Source: Acanthacorydalis orientalis (taxonomy: Eukaryota > Arthropoda > Insecta > Megaloptera > Corydalidae). Taken from it: a DNA stretch of 64,000 nt. The notes beneath the pieces are model-generated. The model did not search any database. It was not told where the DNA came from and worked only from the letters and a program-made list of their open reading frames with translations. Positions 38,739-49,996 of the stretch are shown piece by piece. Numbering within the stretch: the stretch's first letter is position 1; the number at the start of each line of letters is the position of its first letter. The stretch covers positions 33,173,208-33,237,207 of the forward strand of contig CM068314.1 of the NCBI GenBank assembly GCA_034766995.1, read 5' to 3'. Both the position numbers and the translations under genes were made by a program.

Positions 38739-39309
38739 TTAGGTTGGTAGGAAAATCATTTCGGTTTTTGTTTACTGAATTCTAAACTTAATTTTTTTCA
38801 ATGAAAGTGTCATTTCATCGCGTTCATATTAATATCATTTTAAAGTACATTTTTTGGTCTGTATTTTGATAACATTGACTTTGATTTTGTTATTAATTTT
38901 GTGTCAAATTGGGCTATTGAATTAAAAATGGAAAAGAAGCAAATAAGAGCAATTTTTTTGTTTGAATTCAAAACGGGTGGTAAAGCAACAGAAACTGCTT
39001 GTAAACTAACCGATGCTTTTTGTGGGTACTATTAAGAAAGTACGGGCCAATGGTAGTTCCAAAATTTTCGTGCTGGAGACCAGAGACTTGAAGATGAAGA
39101 AGTCCGCGGCCTTTCTTCTTTAGTTCATAACGATCAACTGAAGCGGTTAGTTAAATCAGAACCATGCACAATTCAAGAGCTTGCACAAAGGTTAGGCGTT
39201 AGTCATTCAACAGTTCTGGACCACTTAAAACAGCCGCGAAAATTAAAAAATAGAAAAATATACATGAATCTGAAAGTTGAAAACCGCAATTATTTTTCTA
39301 CTAATCTAA
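38739..39309 (+). mobile_element. mariner-derived MITE, copy 3 of 5
   Basis: This 571-bp element has TA duplications at 38737-38738 and 39310-39311 and cecropia-like termini. Transposase N-terminal blocks read GGKATETACKLTDAF, then a frameshift, then RLEDEEVRG, PSLVHNDQLKRLVKSEP and LAQRLGVSHSTVLDHLKQP. The sequence then jumps from an AAAATTAAAAA tract to the ATAGAAAAATATACATGAA block next to the 3' end, the same junction as copy 1. Confidence 0.92.
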
Positions 39310-39339
39310 TATATAACGATTAGACTGGAAACAATAAAA

Positions 39340-39660
39340 ATAAAGAATAAAGAGTGGCGTATGGTTTCACGAGTATTCTTTATTGTGCAGACAGGACATT
39401 AACGAATTGCGATTTAAATCTAAGCATGGAAAAACTGAACTGACCGTTGACGGTCGTCACAGCGGCTCTATTTCGGCGGTTATCGACTGCGTCAAGAAAT
39501 ACGTTAACGCCCGCGGTCGCAGCAGCAAGTTCCGGTTGAAGGCCGTCTTCTATCGTTTTACGTTGGACTGCCTAAATAATCACAACATTGCTTTGCTTTC
39601 TGTTTCGCTCTACCTATTTAGGATGTAAATGCTTTCACTATTTTTGGCTTTGCTGTTTTG
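39340..39660 (+). other. GC-richer, coding-like segment, candidate exon
   Basis: Directly after the MITE lies a CG-rich stretch. A plus-strand frame stays open to the stop at 39626-39628 and reads INELRFKSKHGKTELTVDGR, then SISAVIDCVKKYVNARGR. It has no in-frame ATG at its left edge. TTCTTTATTGTGCAG/A at 39376-39391 looks like a splice acceptor, so it would be an internal or terminal exon if real. I do not recognise the protein, and a fragment of a retroelement or other repeat is an equal possibility. Confidence 0.25.
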
Positions 39661-39664
39661 GTAC

Positions 39665-40905
39665 GGTCATCATGAACAGGATTCTGAATTTTTTATTATC
39701 TTCAGTAATCTCGTATATTTTATTTATACGCTTCCTGATTACGTTACATCGTTCATAGTATAATTAATTATAAACATTTTGTTCGTTAAAATATTTCATG
39801 TAAATTGTATACATGAAATTAAGTATTATATGAATGTAAATATGTCTTAAACTTATTATAAAAAATGTAATAATTATTTTTTTAGTACAAAAACACCACC
39901 GTATAAAGTGAATATATTTTAATTGAAAGATAACAATCATTAAAAAAACTGAAATTGTCTAATAGGAATCTAATTTAATTTTATACTATCTATTTTTCCA
40001 TTAGTAAATTATAGGTGATGATGATAGATAAGACTGACTAGAAATACATTCAGATTAATTTAAGTGGTTGATTGAATTCAATCTAAAAGAAAACATTGAA
40101 CAGTAAAATGAAAAAGTCCATATTTGATTCAAACAAAAAGAGTAACACAACATTGTTTTTAGTAGAGTATGAAAACTGGTCATGTATAAAACCATTTTTA
40201 ATGTTCGTGTACGTAATATAGACGTACAGTTGCAGTATAATGCAGTATCATATTGCAGTACAAGAATACACTTTATACGTTCTGCATAATATTTTATGCT
40301 TTATTTTTAAATTTGCGATTTTCAAGCGACAAATGATATCGTTCCACATATTTGTGTACGTATGTCGGAAAACTGAGAAAACTGTAAAGGTAAATGAAAT
40401 TGTAAAGAATATCATATAACAAATAATCATGTTATGTGCTTTATTATTAAAATATGATTCATATTAAATTTTTATTAAAATATAATGATTAATTATTCAT
40501 TATAGTCAATGCAAATATTCAGAATTGTATTTCTGATAAACCTGAAAATAAATTTGTTTGTTCTCATTACAGTACGATATTCTAAAGTGTACTCCGTTAA
40601 AGTAGCTAAATATGGCAGTACTGTATCTCTCATTAAGAAATAGTTTCAAAATAATTTATTCCCATTTTAAATGTTTTTCAAAATATTTAAATTTAAGTAC
40701 TAGTTTATTATATCATCATCATTAACCTCAGATTTAAACGATTCGCTACTAGACAATATCTCACAAAATTATAAAATTGAACAGATTTTTCTTATTTATA
40801 CACATTTTCAATGCACTTTCTGATTATATATATATATATATATACGTGTATGTATAACAAATTGGTATTGTTCAAAGAATTACTGTAATTTATTATAATT
40901 TAGTT
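39665..40905. other. AT-rich non-coding DNA
   Basis: No gene or element is recognised. A short TA array lies at 40825-40844. Confidence 0.6.
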
Positions 40906-40912
40906 GATTGTC

Positions 40913-41121
40913 TTTCTAAAATCAATAATACAATAAAACATTTTATTTTCCTAGAAGAATAATTGTTCTCCTTCACAGCCGAAATCGAATAGATGGCAAA
41001 TTGATGCCAATATATTAATTGCTGACAAATTCTCCAAAGATATAAAAAATATAAATATTACATGAAATAAAAAAGTTACACAATATTGATATTTCAATAT
41101 TAAAATAATTTAGCTAAAATC

Positions 41122-41185
<64 letters not shown>

Positions 41186-41447
41186 CAATTATTTCATTTT
41201 ATATAATTTTAATTTTACACCAAATCAACTCTATTTTTCTGAAATCAATAATGTAATGAAATATTTTATTTTTAGTAGAGCTATAACTGTTCTACCTCAA
41301 TGATGGGTTTGAACAGAGAGTATATTGGAGTCAAAGTATTAATTACTGATACATTTTTCAACGAAGACGTAAGAAATATAAATGTTATGTGAAATAAAAA
41401 ATCATCAAAATATCGTAATGTTAGTATTAAAATAGTTTATCTAATAA
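40913..41447 (+). repeat. old tandem duplication, period about 325 bp
   Basis: Block 40913-41119 and block 41238-41447 align along their whole length, with many substitutions and small gaps. Shared landmarks include AAATCAATAAT near the start, TATTAATT in the middle, GAAATAAAAAA and TATTAAAATA near the end. Each block is followed directly by a TA array (41126-41178 and 41455-41482), so array and block were duplicated together. Confidence 0.75.
41126..41178. repeat. (TA)n microsatellite
   Basis: A TA array of about 53 bp closing the first unit of the tandem pair. Confidence 0.95.
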
Positions 41448-41450
41448 TTT

Positions 41451-41484
<34 letters not shown>

Positions 41485-42390
41485 TGTTTATATAAATTTG
41501 AATTTAAAAATATTGTACTAAAAATGTTTTTTGAAACTTAAAAATTAATTATTTTAAAAATTGTGAGTTTAATTTTAAGTAAATTATTTTTAAAGGAATC
41601 AACAATTAATGTAAACTACTCCTACAATTAATCTTTTGTGACACTTTTTCTGTAACATATTATATTAAAAATAATATAGTAAATGAAATATAATAAGTAA
41701 CAAATTATTATAGATTATTATACAAGTAAATATACTTCACTGGAAACAATACACTGACGTATATGAATGCAATGATCTTCATGTTCATCTTAAAACTGGT
41801 TTCTTTTTAATCGTACTGTAAAATATAATCGAAAGCGTGCTCGTAGTTGATACAGATCGTAAACAATCTTTGCTACGGGCTAAAGGTTATTTAAAAATTT
41901 CTCACAGCCAATCATTACTCTTTCCTTTATCTTGGATCTTGTTGCGATTAATAGTCATATACTCCTACACAATGTAAATCACCAGTTATGTATTTAAAAA
42001 ATAATAACATTAATGTATTTGTAGCGTGTAACAATTGTTATTTCGTAATCATATTTGGCTTTTTGTGTTCATTATATAAGCTATTTGTTTTTTCTTTTGA
42101 AATGTCGAAAAAGTTTATGTTGAATGAACACTTGATTAAAATATTGTTGTCAGATTTACAAATGCGATATGAAAGATTCGATTTGCAAGGAAAGTATGTA
42201 TACATGTCGGATAATAACTATTAGTGTGTTCTACTTTTAAATGATAAGGTTAGGTTATAAAATATTCTATTGTTAGTTTTAGTATCGATAATTTTATTTT
42301 ATAATTTATACTTCATATTTATTTATACTTATAATAAAAGTGATGATTTCACTGTAAAAAATATGCCGTACATATATATATATATATATA
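41485..42390. other. AT-rich non-coding DNA
   Basis: No gene is recognised. The plus-strand open frame at 41988-42224 is AT-driven and has no domain I can name. Confidence 0.55.
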
Positions 42391-42394
42391 TACT

Positions 42395-42461
42395 ACAAAA
42401 TAGAAAATCATGGAAGAATCCTTTATCTTGCAGTGGATTGACAGAAGCTGGTGATGATGAT
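42395..42461 (+). mobile_element. RTE-clade LINE, extreme 3' end (copy c)
   Basis: The plus strand reads KIMEESFILQWIDR and then SW before the stop, followed by TGATGATGATG. It is the same protein end and tail as copy b. About 67 bp survive. A TA array (42371-42391) is directly upstream, and another (42479-42518) follows after an 18-bp spacer. Confidence 0.82.
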
Positions 42462-42463
42462 GC

Positions 42464-42476
42464 TATAAATACTACT

Positions 42477-42521
<45 letters not shown>

Positions 42522-42830
42522 AATGACAAGTTTATTTTCAAAAATATATAAACTTCCTAATACAACATAAATTAAGAACGCTATATTGATTTCGAATTCG
42601 TGTTAACTTTTAGCCATTCTTAAAGTTTGTTAACAACAGTGGTAAAAAGTATAATTTTATAAATAACTTAAAACATATTTGAAAAATATTAAAATATGGC
42701 TACTTAAGTATACGACAATAGCAGTGATAAACAGTTAGATATAGTCTTAAATAAATAGTTAATATAAGAAGAATAAAAATGTTAAAGTTGGAAGTTCGTA
42801 TAATGTCGTTAATAAATAATATTAATTATT

Positions 42831-42863
<33 letters not shown>

Positions 42864-43660
42864 ATTGTGTATATGTGTGTTATTTTAACATAGTTATAAT
42901 TACATATAAACATAGTTAAATTTCTTATACACAATCAGAAAGATTTCAACTCAACAAAAATTTAAATCCTGATTCAAAAATAATACCACTTTCACTATTT
43001 TTGTAAATTAAATTTAACTCTTTTAAATATTAATTTTATTTACCAGATCTTGAAAAATTATTAAGTATATTAATAATTTTATATTATCGAAAATTAAATC
43101 TTATTTTCCTTCAAACCAGGACCAATTACATATAAATTTTATTACATTTACAAAAAAAATCTAATAGAAGTGCACATTTAAAACTACTGATCATTTTTAT
43201 CATAAATAAATAAATTACATCTTTTTCCACCCCAATATGTATAACTTTTGACTTTTTTAGTAGTACAAATATTTATATTACTGACTTAAGCATCTTCTGT
43301 TACTATATTACAGAGAGATCATATTTGCTGCTTTATTACTAATTTATTTATTACGAATTGAAGTTATTGTATAGTATATGTCTAGCACGTACATTTAGTT
43401 TACAAATTATTAACAGAAAAATGAACGTTATTTAAATTCTGTTAAACGAATATTTATTTTTTTATTTTATTTGATTATCGTAGCATATCGAGTATACATT
43501 ATTTTAAAAATGTAAACTATTTTTAAATGACAACACATTATTATTTTGAAATATTTGATATAGCGCAATAATACTCAGATCAATTGAATATCTGAGAAAA
43601 AAAAACATTCAATTTGTTGATTTTTTAGTGCTCGAAATATATCGTTAGTTCATAAATTAT
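42464..43660. other. AT-rich non-coding DNA
   Basis: TA array at 42479-42518 and TA/TG array at 42833-42880. Nothing else can be named. Confidence 0.6.
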
Positions 43661-43664
43661 AAAT

Positions 43665-43735
43665 GGTTATTATCGGGCGCTAATGACCTTAGCTGTCGAA
43701 GCGCCCGAAAACCCTAAATAATTAACTAACTATCA
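43665..43735 (+). mobile_element. LINE or SINE 3'-terminal hairpin fragment
   Basis: CGGGCGCTAATGACCTTAGC is followed by TGTCGAAGCGCCCG, forming an 8-bp perfect stem (CGGGCGCT with AGCGCCCG), then AAAACCCTAAATAATTAACTA. A GC stem enclosing TAATGACC or TGATGACC, followed by AAACCC and a short A-rich repeat, is a familiar 3' end of arthropod non-LTR retrotransposons and their SINEs. Only this tip remains. The exact family cannot be named from the fragment. Confidence 0.6.
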
Positions 43736-43739
43736 AGTG

Positions 43740-44195
43740 GTTATTAATGAAACATTTATTTTTTAAGTATTATTGTACAATTTTTACAATAATATATAAT
43801 ATGTGTTCATCACGAGTTCTAAATAATATTGTCCATTCAATGTATGCATTTCAATCAATTAATAAAAATATAAATTTTTATTTGATACTCACTTTGAATA
43901 TTTCGAATCCAACGTTATTTTTGAAAGAGCGCTTTTTCATAATACAAATACAGAATGCGTAATTGATATTTCTTATTCAAAAAACTAAATTCCGTAGTTA
44001 TCTTTAATGAATATAATATTTTATCTTCCTTTCAAATTATAAAACATCGTTATTTTATCTAATACATGCATTTACATGTAAACAGTGTGTAAGTCAACAT
44101 ATTTTAATTTCAACCGAACTTGTTTAAAAAAATTCAAACAACCATTCTCAATCCCCAAACTTAGACGTTAAACTTTAATCACGTTAACATTATTT
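43740..44195. other. AT-rich non-coding DNA
   Basis: I see nothing recognisable here. Confidence 0.6.
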
Positions 44196-44199
44196 TTTA

Positions 44200-44760
44200 A
44201 TACGACTTCATGCACAACAGTTGATCAAGATTCTCGACAAACGGCTTCTTTATTGGTTCGATGTTTGAAATTAAATCTATCTCTCTAGACTGCTATACTG
44301 TTATGAATCCTACACGATTTAAATACAACCACGTGTAGAATCGTAATACATGCAGTCAAAAACAACATTGTATAAGTTATGTGTGTATACACGGTCGGTT
44401 ACTGGATATTGGAACTGGTCGTAATAACAATAATAATCACCTCGCCTAGTATCGCGTTGCCTCTTACCTCTGCACGTCAACATCCTCACGAACTGGGGGC
44501 ACCAGAGATCATATTCCCCTACAAGAACTCCCACCACATCTCATCGTCATCGGTCACGTCTCTGCCTCTACCATAGTCTACGATCAACCACACATTGGGC
44601 AATTTAAAGCAAACATAGTGGCCTGAACTAATGATGAAAAGTGAAGCCGACCTGTAACGTATTTTGTTCGCCGTTGTGGTCAATGACGCGCCGAACATTA
44701 CGTCACATAGCGTTTTTCTTACTGTGATGCAGCGACTTGTTTGATGCCATGAAATGTCAC
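44200..44760. promoter_or_regulatory. GC-richer island with a CRE-like site
   Basis: A compositional island of about 500 bp. It contains TTACGTCA at 44698-44705, a perfect cAMP-response/PAR-bZIP type site, and several CG-rich motifs (TGACGCGCCG near 44684). Open frames on both strands (44319-44537 minus, 44379-44576 plus) overlap and match no known family, so coding is unproven. A promoter or enhancer is the most economical reading. Confidence 0.3.
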
Positions 44761-44823
44761 AAACTGGAAATGCTATCGCAAATTTATGCAGATTTTTTCA
44801 TGCATAGATACGGATATACATTT

Positions 44824-44824
<1 letters not shown>

Positions 44825-44881
<57 letters not shown>
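44825..44881. repeat. (TA)n microsatellite
   Basis: A TA array of about 57 bp. Confidence 0.95.
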
Positions 44882-44885
<4 letters not shown>

Positions 44886-45109
44886 TGTATATATTCATAT
44901 ACATACCATACATATATGTACATATAAATTACAGTTGAATTTTAAATTTTAAAATATTTAGAAAACAAGTTTCTGTTGATTTTAGAGATAACGTACATTG
45001 TTGTTTTATTGGACATAGTCACTCCTTATTTTATTATCAGATACATTACGTGAGACTATGAAATTAACTATATGATTCTTTTAACGATTTATGACTATTT
45101 TTACATTAA

Positions 45110-45229
<120 letters not shown>

Positions 45230-45410
45230 GCGCACATAAATACATACAATTACATATGAGAGAAATAAATTTGTAAAAATATATAAACTATTTAAATTGA
45301 CTATAAATGTTTATGCATACAAAAATTTGAAGCTACCTCTAAATGACAGAATAAAATAAATCCTACTTCACCAATAAACTCTTTTTTGCTCCATAAAGCA
45401 TTGTTATTAA

Positions 45411-45528
45411 AAATACGCATAAGCAACAATCAAAAATAATCAATATAATGATTTCTTGTACCTATTTAACTAGAAAAATATTTTATGGTTTGTGGGATGA
45501 AAAATAATTCATTTGTGAAAATGATATT
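45411..45528 (+). repeat. dispersed AT-rich repeat, copy 1
   Basis: It aligns over about 118 bp with 48013-48128. Both share an ATGCATAA/ACGCATAA start, the string CAACAATCAAAAA and the ending TTCATTTGTGAAA. Many substitutions separate them, so the copies are old. No termini or coding capacity are seen. Confidence 0.65.
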
Positions 45529-45641
45529 ATCCAGTATCACAACTATATTGTGAAAAAAAACAATTTATTGAACATTTTGTTATGTATCGATAAGTGACAT
45601 TATAATGAAAAATTAAAATAGCTGATATATGTATTCATAAT

Positions 45642-45648
<7 letters not shown>

Positions 45649-45697
<49 letters not shown>

Positions 45698-45720
45698 AAT
45701 ATATATATATATATATATAA

Positions 45721-45758
<38 letters not shown>
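45649..45758. repeat. long TA array with AAATA interruptions
   Basis: About 110 bp of TA units broken by GTATATAAATA and ATAAATAAATA steps. Confidence 0.95.
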
Positions 45759-45762
<4 letters not shown>

Positions 45763-45958
45763 AAATGAACTTCAACTACATGTACATCAGCGTCAACGGT
45801 ACAATGAAACTTAGGCATGTGTGTTTAAATATATTGTTTGTATTAGAGTATATTACTGGAAAATTATTAATAAATGAATGAAAACAATGTCAAATACATT
45901 TTGATCTAAAAAAAGTAATTCTTGTTTATAAATTTTGGTATTTTAAAATACACAAACA

Positions 45959-46524
45959 TTAGGTTGGTAGGAAAATAATTGCGGTTTTTGTTTTCTGAAT
46001 TCCAACCTTATTTTTTTCAATGAAAGTGTCATTTCATCGTGTTTATGTTAAAATCACTTTAAAGTACATTTCTCGGTCTGTATTTTGGTAACGTCGACTT
46101 TGGTTTTATTATTAATTTTGTTTCAAATTGGGCTATTGAATTAAAGATGTAAAAGAAACAAATAAGAGACATTTTTTTTGTATGAGTTCCGAATGGGTGG
46201 TAAAGCAGCTGAAACTGCACGTAAACTAAACAATGCTTTTGATGTGGGTACTGTTAAAGAACGTTCGGTGCAATGGTGGTTCCAAAAATTTCGTGCTGAG
46301 GACGAATGCCTTGGAGATGAAGAAGGTCACTGGCGTCCTTCTTCACTTCATAACGACCAACTGAAGGCGTTAGTTGAATCAGAACCACGCACAACAATTC
46401 GTGGGCTTGCACAAAAGTTAGGCGTTAGTCATCCAACATTTCTGGACTACTTAATACAGTTAGTGTATGAAACTGTATTTGAATTTGACGATCATGAACC
46501 GCAATTATTTTTCTATAAACCTAA
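45959..46524 (+). mobile_element. mariner-derived MITE, copy 4 of 5, with open DNA-binding frame
   Basis: This 566-bp element has TTAGGTTGGTAGGAAAATAA at the left and CTATAAACCTAA at the right. TA follows at 46525-46526, while the left duplication is CA (45957-45958), a likely mutation of TA. It has the same overall structure as the other deletion derivatives, but its deletion is slightly different: the GAAAATCAAAAA tract is missing at the junction. It is the only copy whose N-terminal transposase region is still one open frame. Confidence 0.92.
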
Positions 46525-46573
46525 TATATACATCAAAATTTTATTACAAAATAAAGTATCTAATTTTAAATAA
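46178..46573 (+). pseudogene. truncated mariner transposase, intact N-terminal DNA-binding half
   Basis: One open frame spans 46178-46573. Its first codon is TTG (ancestral Leu of the FLYEF motif), and the first in-frame ATG is at 46193. The original start at 46146 is destroyed by ATG-TAA. The frame contains GGKAAETARKLNNAFDVGTV, then VQWWFQKFRAEDECL (first helix-turn-helix linker), the GRP-type motif altered to WRPSS, and a second helix-turn-helix ending LAQKLGVSHPTFLDYL. These are the paired HTH domains that bind mariner termini. The catalytic domain is deleted, and the frame runs through the right terminus about 16 codons into flanking DNA. A product, if made, could bind but not cut. Confidence 0.75.
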
Positions 46574-48960
46574 TCAATAATGATTCAAGTACAAAAAAAC
46601 TTGAATTTTTTTCACTAAAGAAATGATTTATTTTTGTTTGAAAAAAATATAAATTTATATGAATTTATATAAAATTTGATTATATATATATATATTTCTT
46701 ATAAAATTTGTTTACGTTGACATACTTAAACATATGTCAATGAATATTCTCTTCCTTTTCATATCCTTAAATTTTTTCATAATTTCCAAAAAATATATTT
46801 AGAAAAGTAATTCATTAGAATAAATAATCACATCGCACAACAAACGAATTTTTTTTTATTTAACATTAGTTAACTCTTTGTATTTTTAAAAAGTATATCT
46901 CATAATTATTTTATCGTTATATCAGATATTTATTTCGCAGAAAAGATTATACAATACGATAATATATTACAATGTTTTTCATACGTAATTATAAAATACA
47001 AAGGTGTTAACAACGAAAAAGTATAGAGGAACAGAATACAAAGACAGGAAAACAGCGCATGGGAATTATTCAATACTATCATTTTCACTATAAACATTTA
47101 TAAAGTAAAAGTTTCTCGTCAGAATTAACTTATATTATAACTTGGAGTGTAATTCGTGATTTATTTCGGGAGAACGTTCTCATACTCATATATTATGATA
47201 TGATGTAGATAAAAAGTATAGTTTAGACAACGATAAATAAAAGATACTGAATTTAATATTGTTGTAAAAATTAAAAATATAAATACAAGTTTAATAAACA
47301 TGCTAGTTTCATAAATAGATACATTCTTTTTATTAACTTGGAAGTAATTGGAATTGTATTTTTTTCATTTTGAAAATATCACTTTATACATATTCGTACT
47401 TATTTTTGTTCTTTATTCAATTAAATTAAATAATAAAAAATATTATATATTCAAAATAGATTAAATCAATTTTATCGTAAGTACTAACAAACTGATCTTT
47501 AAAAAATGATAAAAAAATCTGTTTCTTGTAATTTGTCTATTAAGAGAACAAAAATAATTCCTCATCGAAATTAATAATTGTTTTGATATAAATTATTTAT
47601 TTCTCCGTTTTATATTTATTGATTTCCCACAGAACAGATTCCAGAAGATGTTAAGCTAATGATAGGTAGCTATTTGTGTTAGTTGAATTCGTAGTGGTAG
47701 CCTTCAATGATTTAATTTGATGCTTAAAACTTTATTTAACTTTACTACGAGACTTATCAACAGATACATGAAAAGGAATGATTTTAAAAATTTATATTTT
47801 CACATTTGAATTTTTAATATGAAAAAAACATACCCTTCCTGATTTATTTTCTCTATTACTTTGAGAATATATAAACTGTTGAAACAACTCATTTCAAAAA
47901 GACAAGATTGACAATAAAAAGATATCTCTATATCACAATACAATTCTTATATAATGTACAGAAAAATCATTTTCTGTATTTTGACGCTCTAAGGATGATA
48001 AAATTTCCATCTAAATATGCATAAACAACAATCAAAAACGATTAACAGTAATTTATTAACTATTTTTGATTAGAAAATTATTTTTGTGATTTATGCGGTG
48101 AGAAAAGAATTCATTTGTGAAAGATATTTCTATATATTTAATAATCACAAACTTCACTGAACTAAATCTTATAATATTGCGTTAAGCGTGCAAGAATACT
48201 TTAATAATCTGTATAAATTGATACTGATATTTAAAATAAATACAGTTGTTTCCTAATTACATCATTAAATCAGTTTAGATATTTAAATGACAAATATAAA
48301 TGAGTGTTTAAATATTTTTTTTGGGCATTCTCTCAAAGAAACTAAAATAATTTATCAATAAAAAGTTACACTAAACTCGTATGTAGAATTAATTCATCAA
48401 TAGTTTTAATAAAAAGAATTTTTATTTTATTTGATCAATGAATAAATATAAGCAAATGTTTTTTTATTAAATAAAACGTTAAAAATTAAAGTTAATCAAA
48501 TGTAAAAAAAATATTAATACTCGAATTTCATGGACGTAGGTTGAAAAAATAGACATACACGTGTTATTTATTAAATGTGAGGTTTTTATATAAATAAATC
48601 TTCATAGTAAATATAAAATAATTAGTAAAAATTTAAATAGTAAATATAAATAAATCAAAGAAATAAGTGTATAACTCCAAATTATTTCCAGTGTTGAATA
48701 AACAACAACTATCTAATAATTATCCATTTAATATTACATATGTCACAATAAATTTTATATAAAAACAAACCCACTTTTTATCCTATAGAAAACTCTATGA
48801 ATACCACCTGTTATATAAATTGTGAAAAATATTTTAAAGAATAACGCTGTACATTTTTTTTGCAAGAATTCAACAAAATGCAAGGAAGTATACTGACATA
48901 CACAAAACATATACGACGATATAATTTTCAAAGACTTGACTTGGATCTCATAGAATACAC
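46527..48960. other. AT-rich non-coding DNA
   Basis: Contains only the second copy of the dispersed repeat (48013-48128) and a short TA run at 46681-46694. No gene is recognised. Confidence 0.6.
48013..48128 (+). repeat. dispersed AT-rich repeat, copy 2
   Basis: The partner of 45411-45528 in the same orientation, about 2.6 kb away. Confidence 0.65.
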
Positions 48961-48964
48961 ACAC

Positions 48965-49140
48965 ACAATTACAGTGCTTAGGAGCCGGTTCTACGTCGGT
49001 TGAAGCCGCAAAGAACGCAGCAGGTAAACACAACATCGCCCCGCGGACCCCTGCATGTAGCTCGTAAACCTATTGCATGTTGAATTCATTCTGATGTAAC
49101 GTGATGCAGTCCACAGACTGCACACTGCATTGATATAATA
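48965..49140 (+). other. GC-rich patch, possible 49-bp micro-exon
   Basis: An acceptor-like AATTACAG ends at 48974 and a donor-like GCAGCAG/GTAAAC follows at 49023/49024. The enclosed 49 bp would read CLGAGSTSVEAAKNAA plus one base in frame 0. The patch is far richer in G and C than its surroundings. Open frames exist on both strands, and no neighbouring exon is identifiable, so this is only a candidate. Confidence 0.2.
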
Positions 49141-49329
49141 TGTATGCACTACAAAATATAGTTTTTCTATGAATTTCAAAAATAAAGTACACTGGTGAAA
49201 TGTTACATATAAAAGTTGTTATGTTCCCTATTAGAATTTCATTTCGAAATCTTAACTGCAGACTACAACACTCAACGTGCTGTTTTTTAATAAAAAAATA
49301 AATAAAATAAATTAAATTGAGACAAAACT

Positions 49330-49334
<5 letters not shown>

Positions 49335-49405
<71 letters not shown>
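49335..49405. repeat. (TA)n microsatellite, about 70 bp
   Basis: An uninterrupted TA array. Confidence 0.95.
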
Positions 49406-49412
<7 letters not shown>

Positions 49413-49951
49413 CTGAATTAAAAATAAAATATTATAGTAACAGTTATTTAATATTTAATTTAAAAAATAAATAAACCACATTTTTTTATTTTTTTTTGAC
49501 TCAAACATGATTTTTTTACCTGCATAAATATGTGTAATCTTAGATCCGTTTCACAAAAAAGAACCAATGTGCTGTGCGTGATAGAATTTTTCTAAAAATA
49601 AAACTACATATGTTCTTCAGAGAATCATATAAAAATTATGCGTAGCAACCAAAACTTTCATGTTATTCGTTCATAGAAAGGAATACGTCTATAAATATGA
49701 ATACAAAGTGCTAATGATACTATAACTTGGACATGTGTGCTAAAACATATGAAACTCCAATTCAATATCAACTGTATTACATTGATTTTTTTATAAATTA
49801 TCGAGAACTCACAGACAAGAAATAAAATCAACAAAATTAATTCCCGTTTATATATATAAAAACATTAAGTAAAATATTCTTTTAATAATATCGAAATGTG
49901 TAAGAAAAATATTATTATAATTTCAATATTTTTTTTAAATTATGGGAACAA

Positions 49952-49996
<45 letters not shown>
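49952..49996. repeat. compound (CA)n(TA)n microsatellite
   Basis: CA repeats pass into a TA array. Confidence 0.95.

Noticed and set aside
40010..40032. GGTGATGATGATAG as a fourth RTE LINE tail
   Set aside because: The sequence upstream does not encode the FIQQWIDR-type protein end seen in the three accepted copies.
44319..44576. Overlapping frames on both strands of the GC island
   Set aside because: Both strands are open over the same bases with no known domain, which is typical of chance frames in GC-richer DNA.
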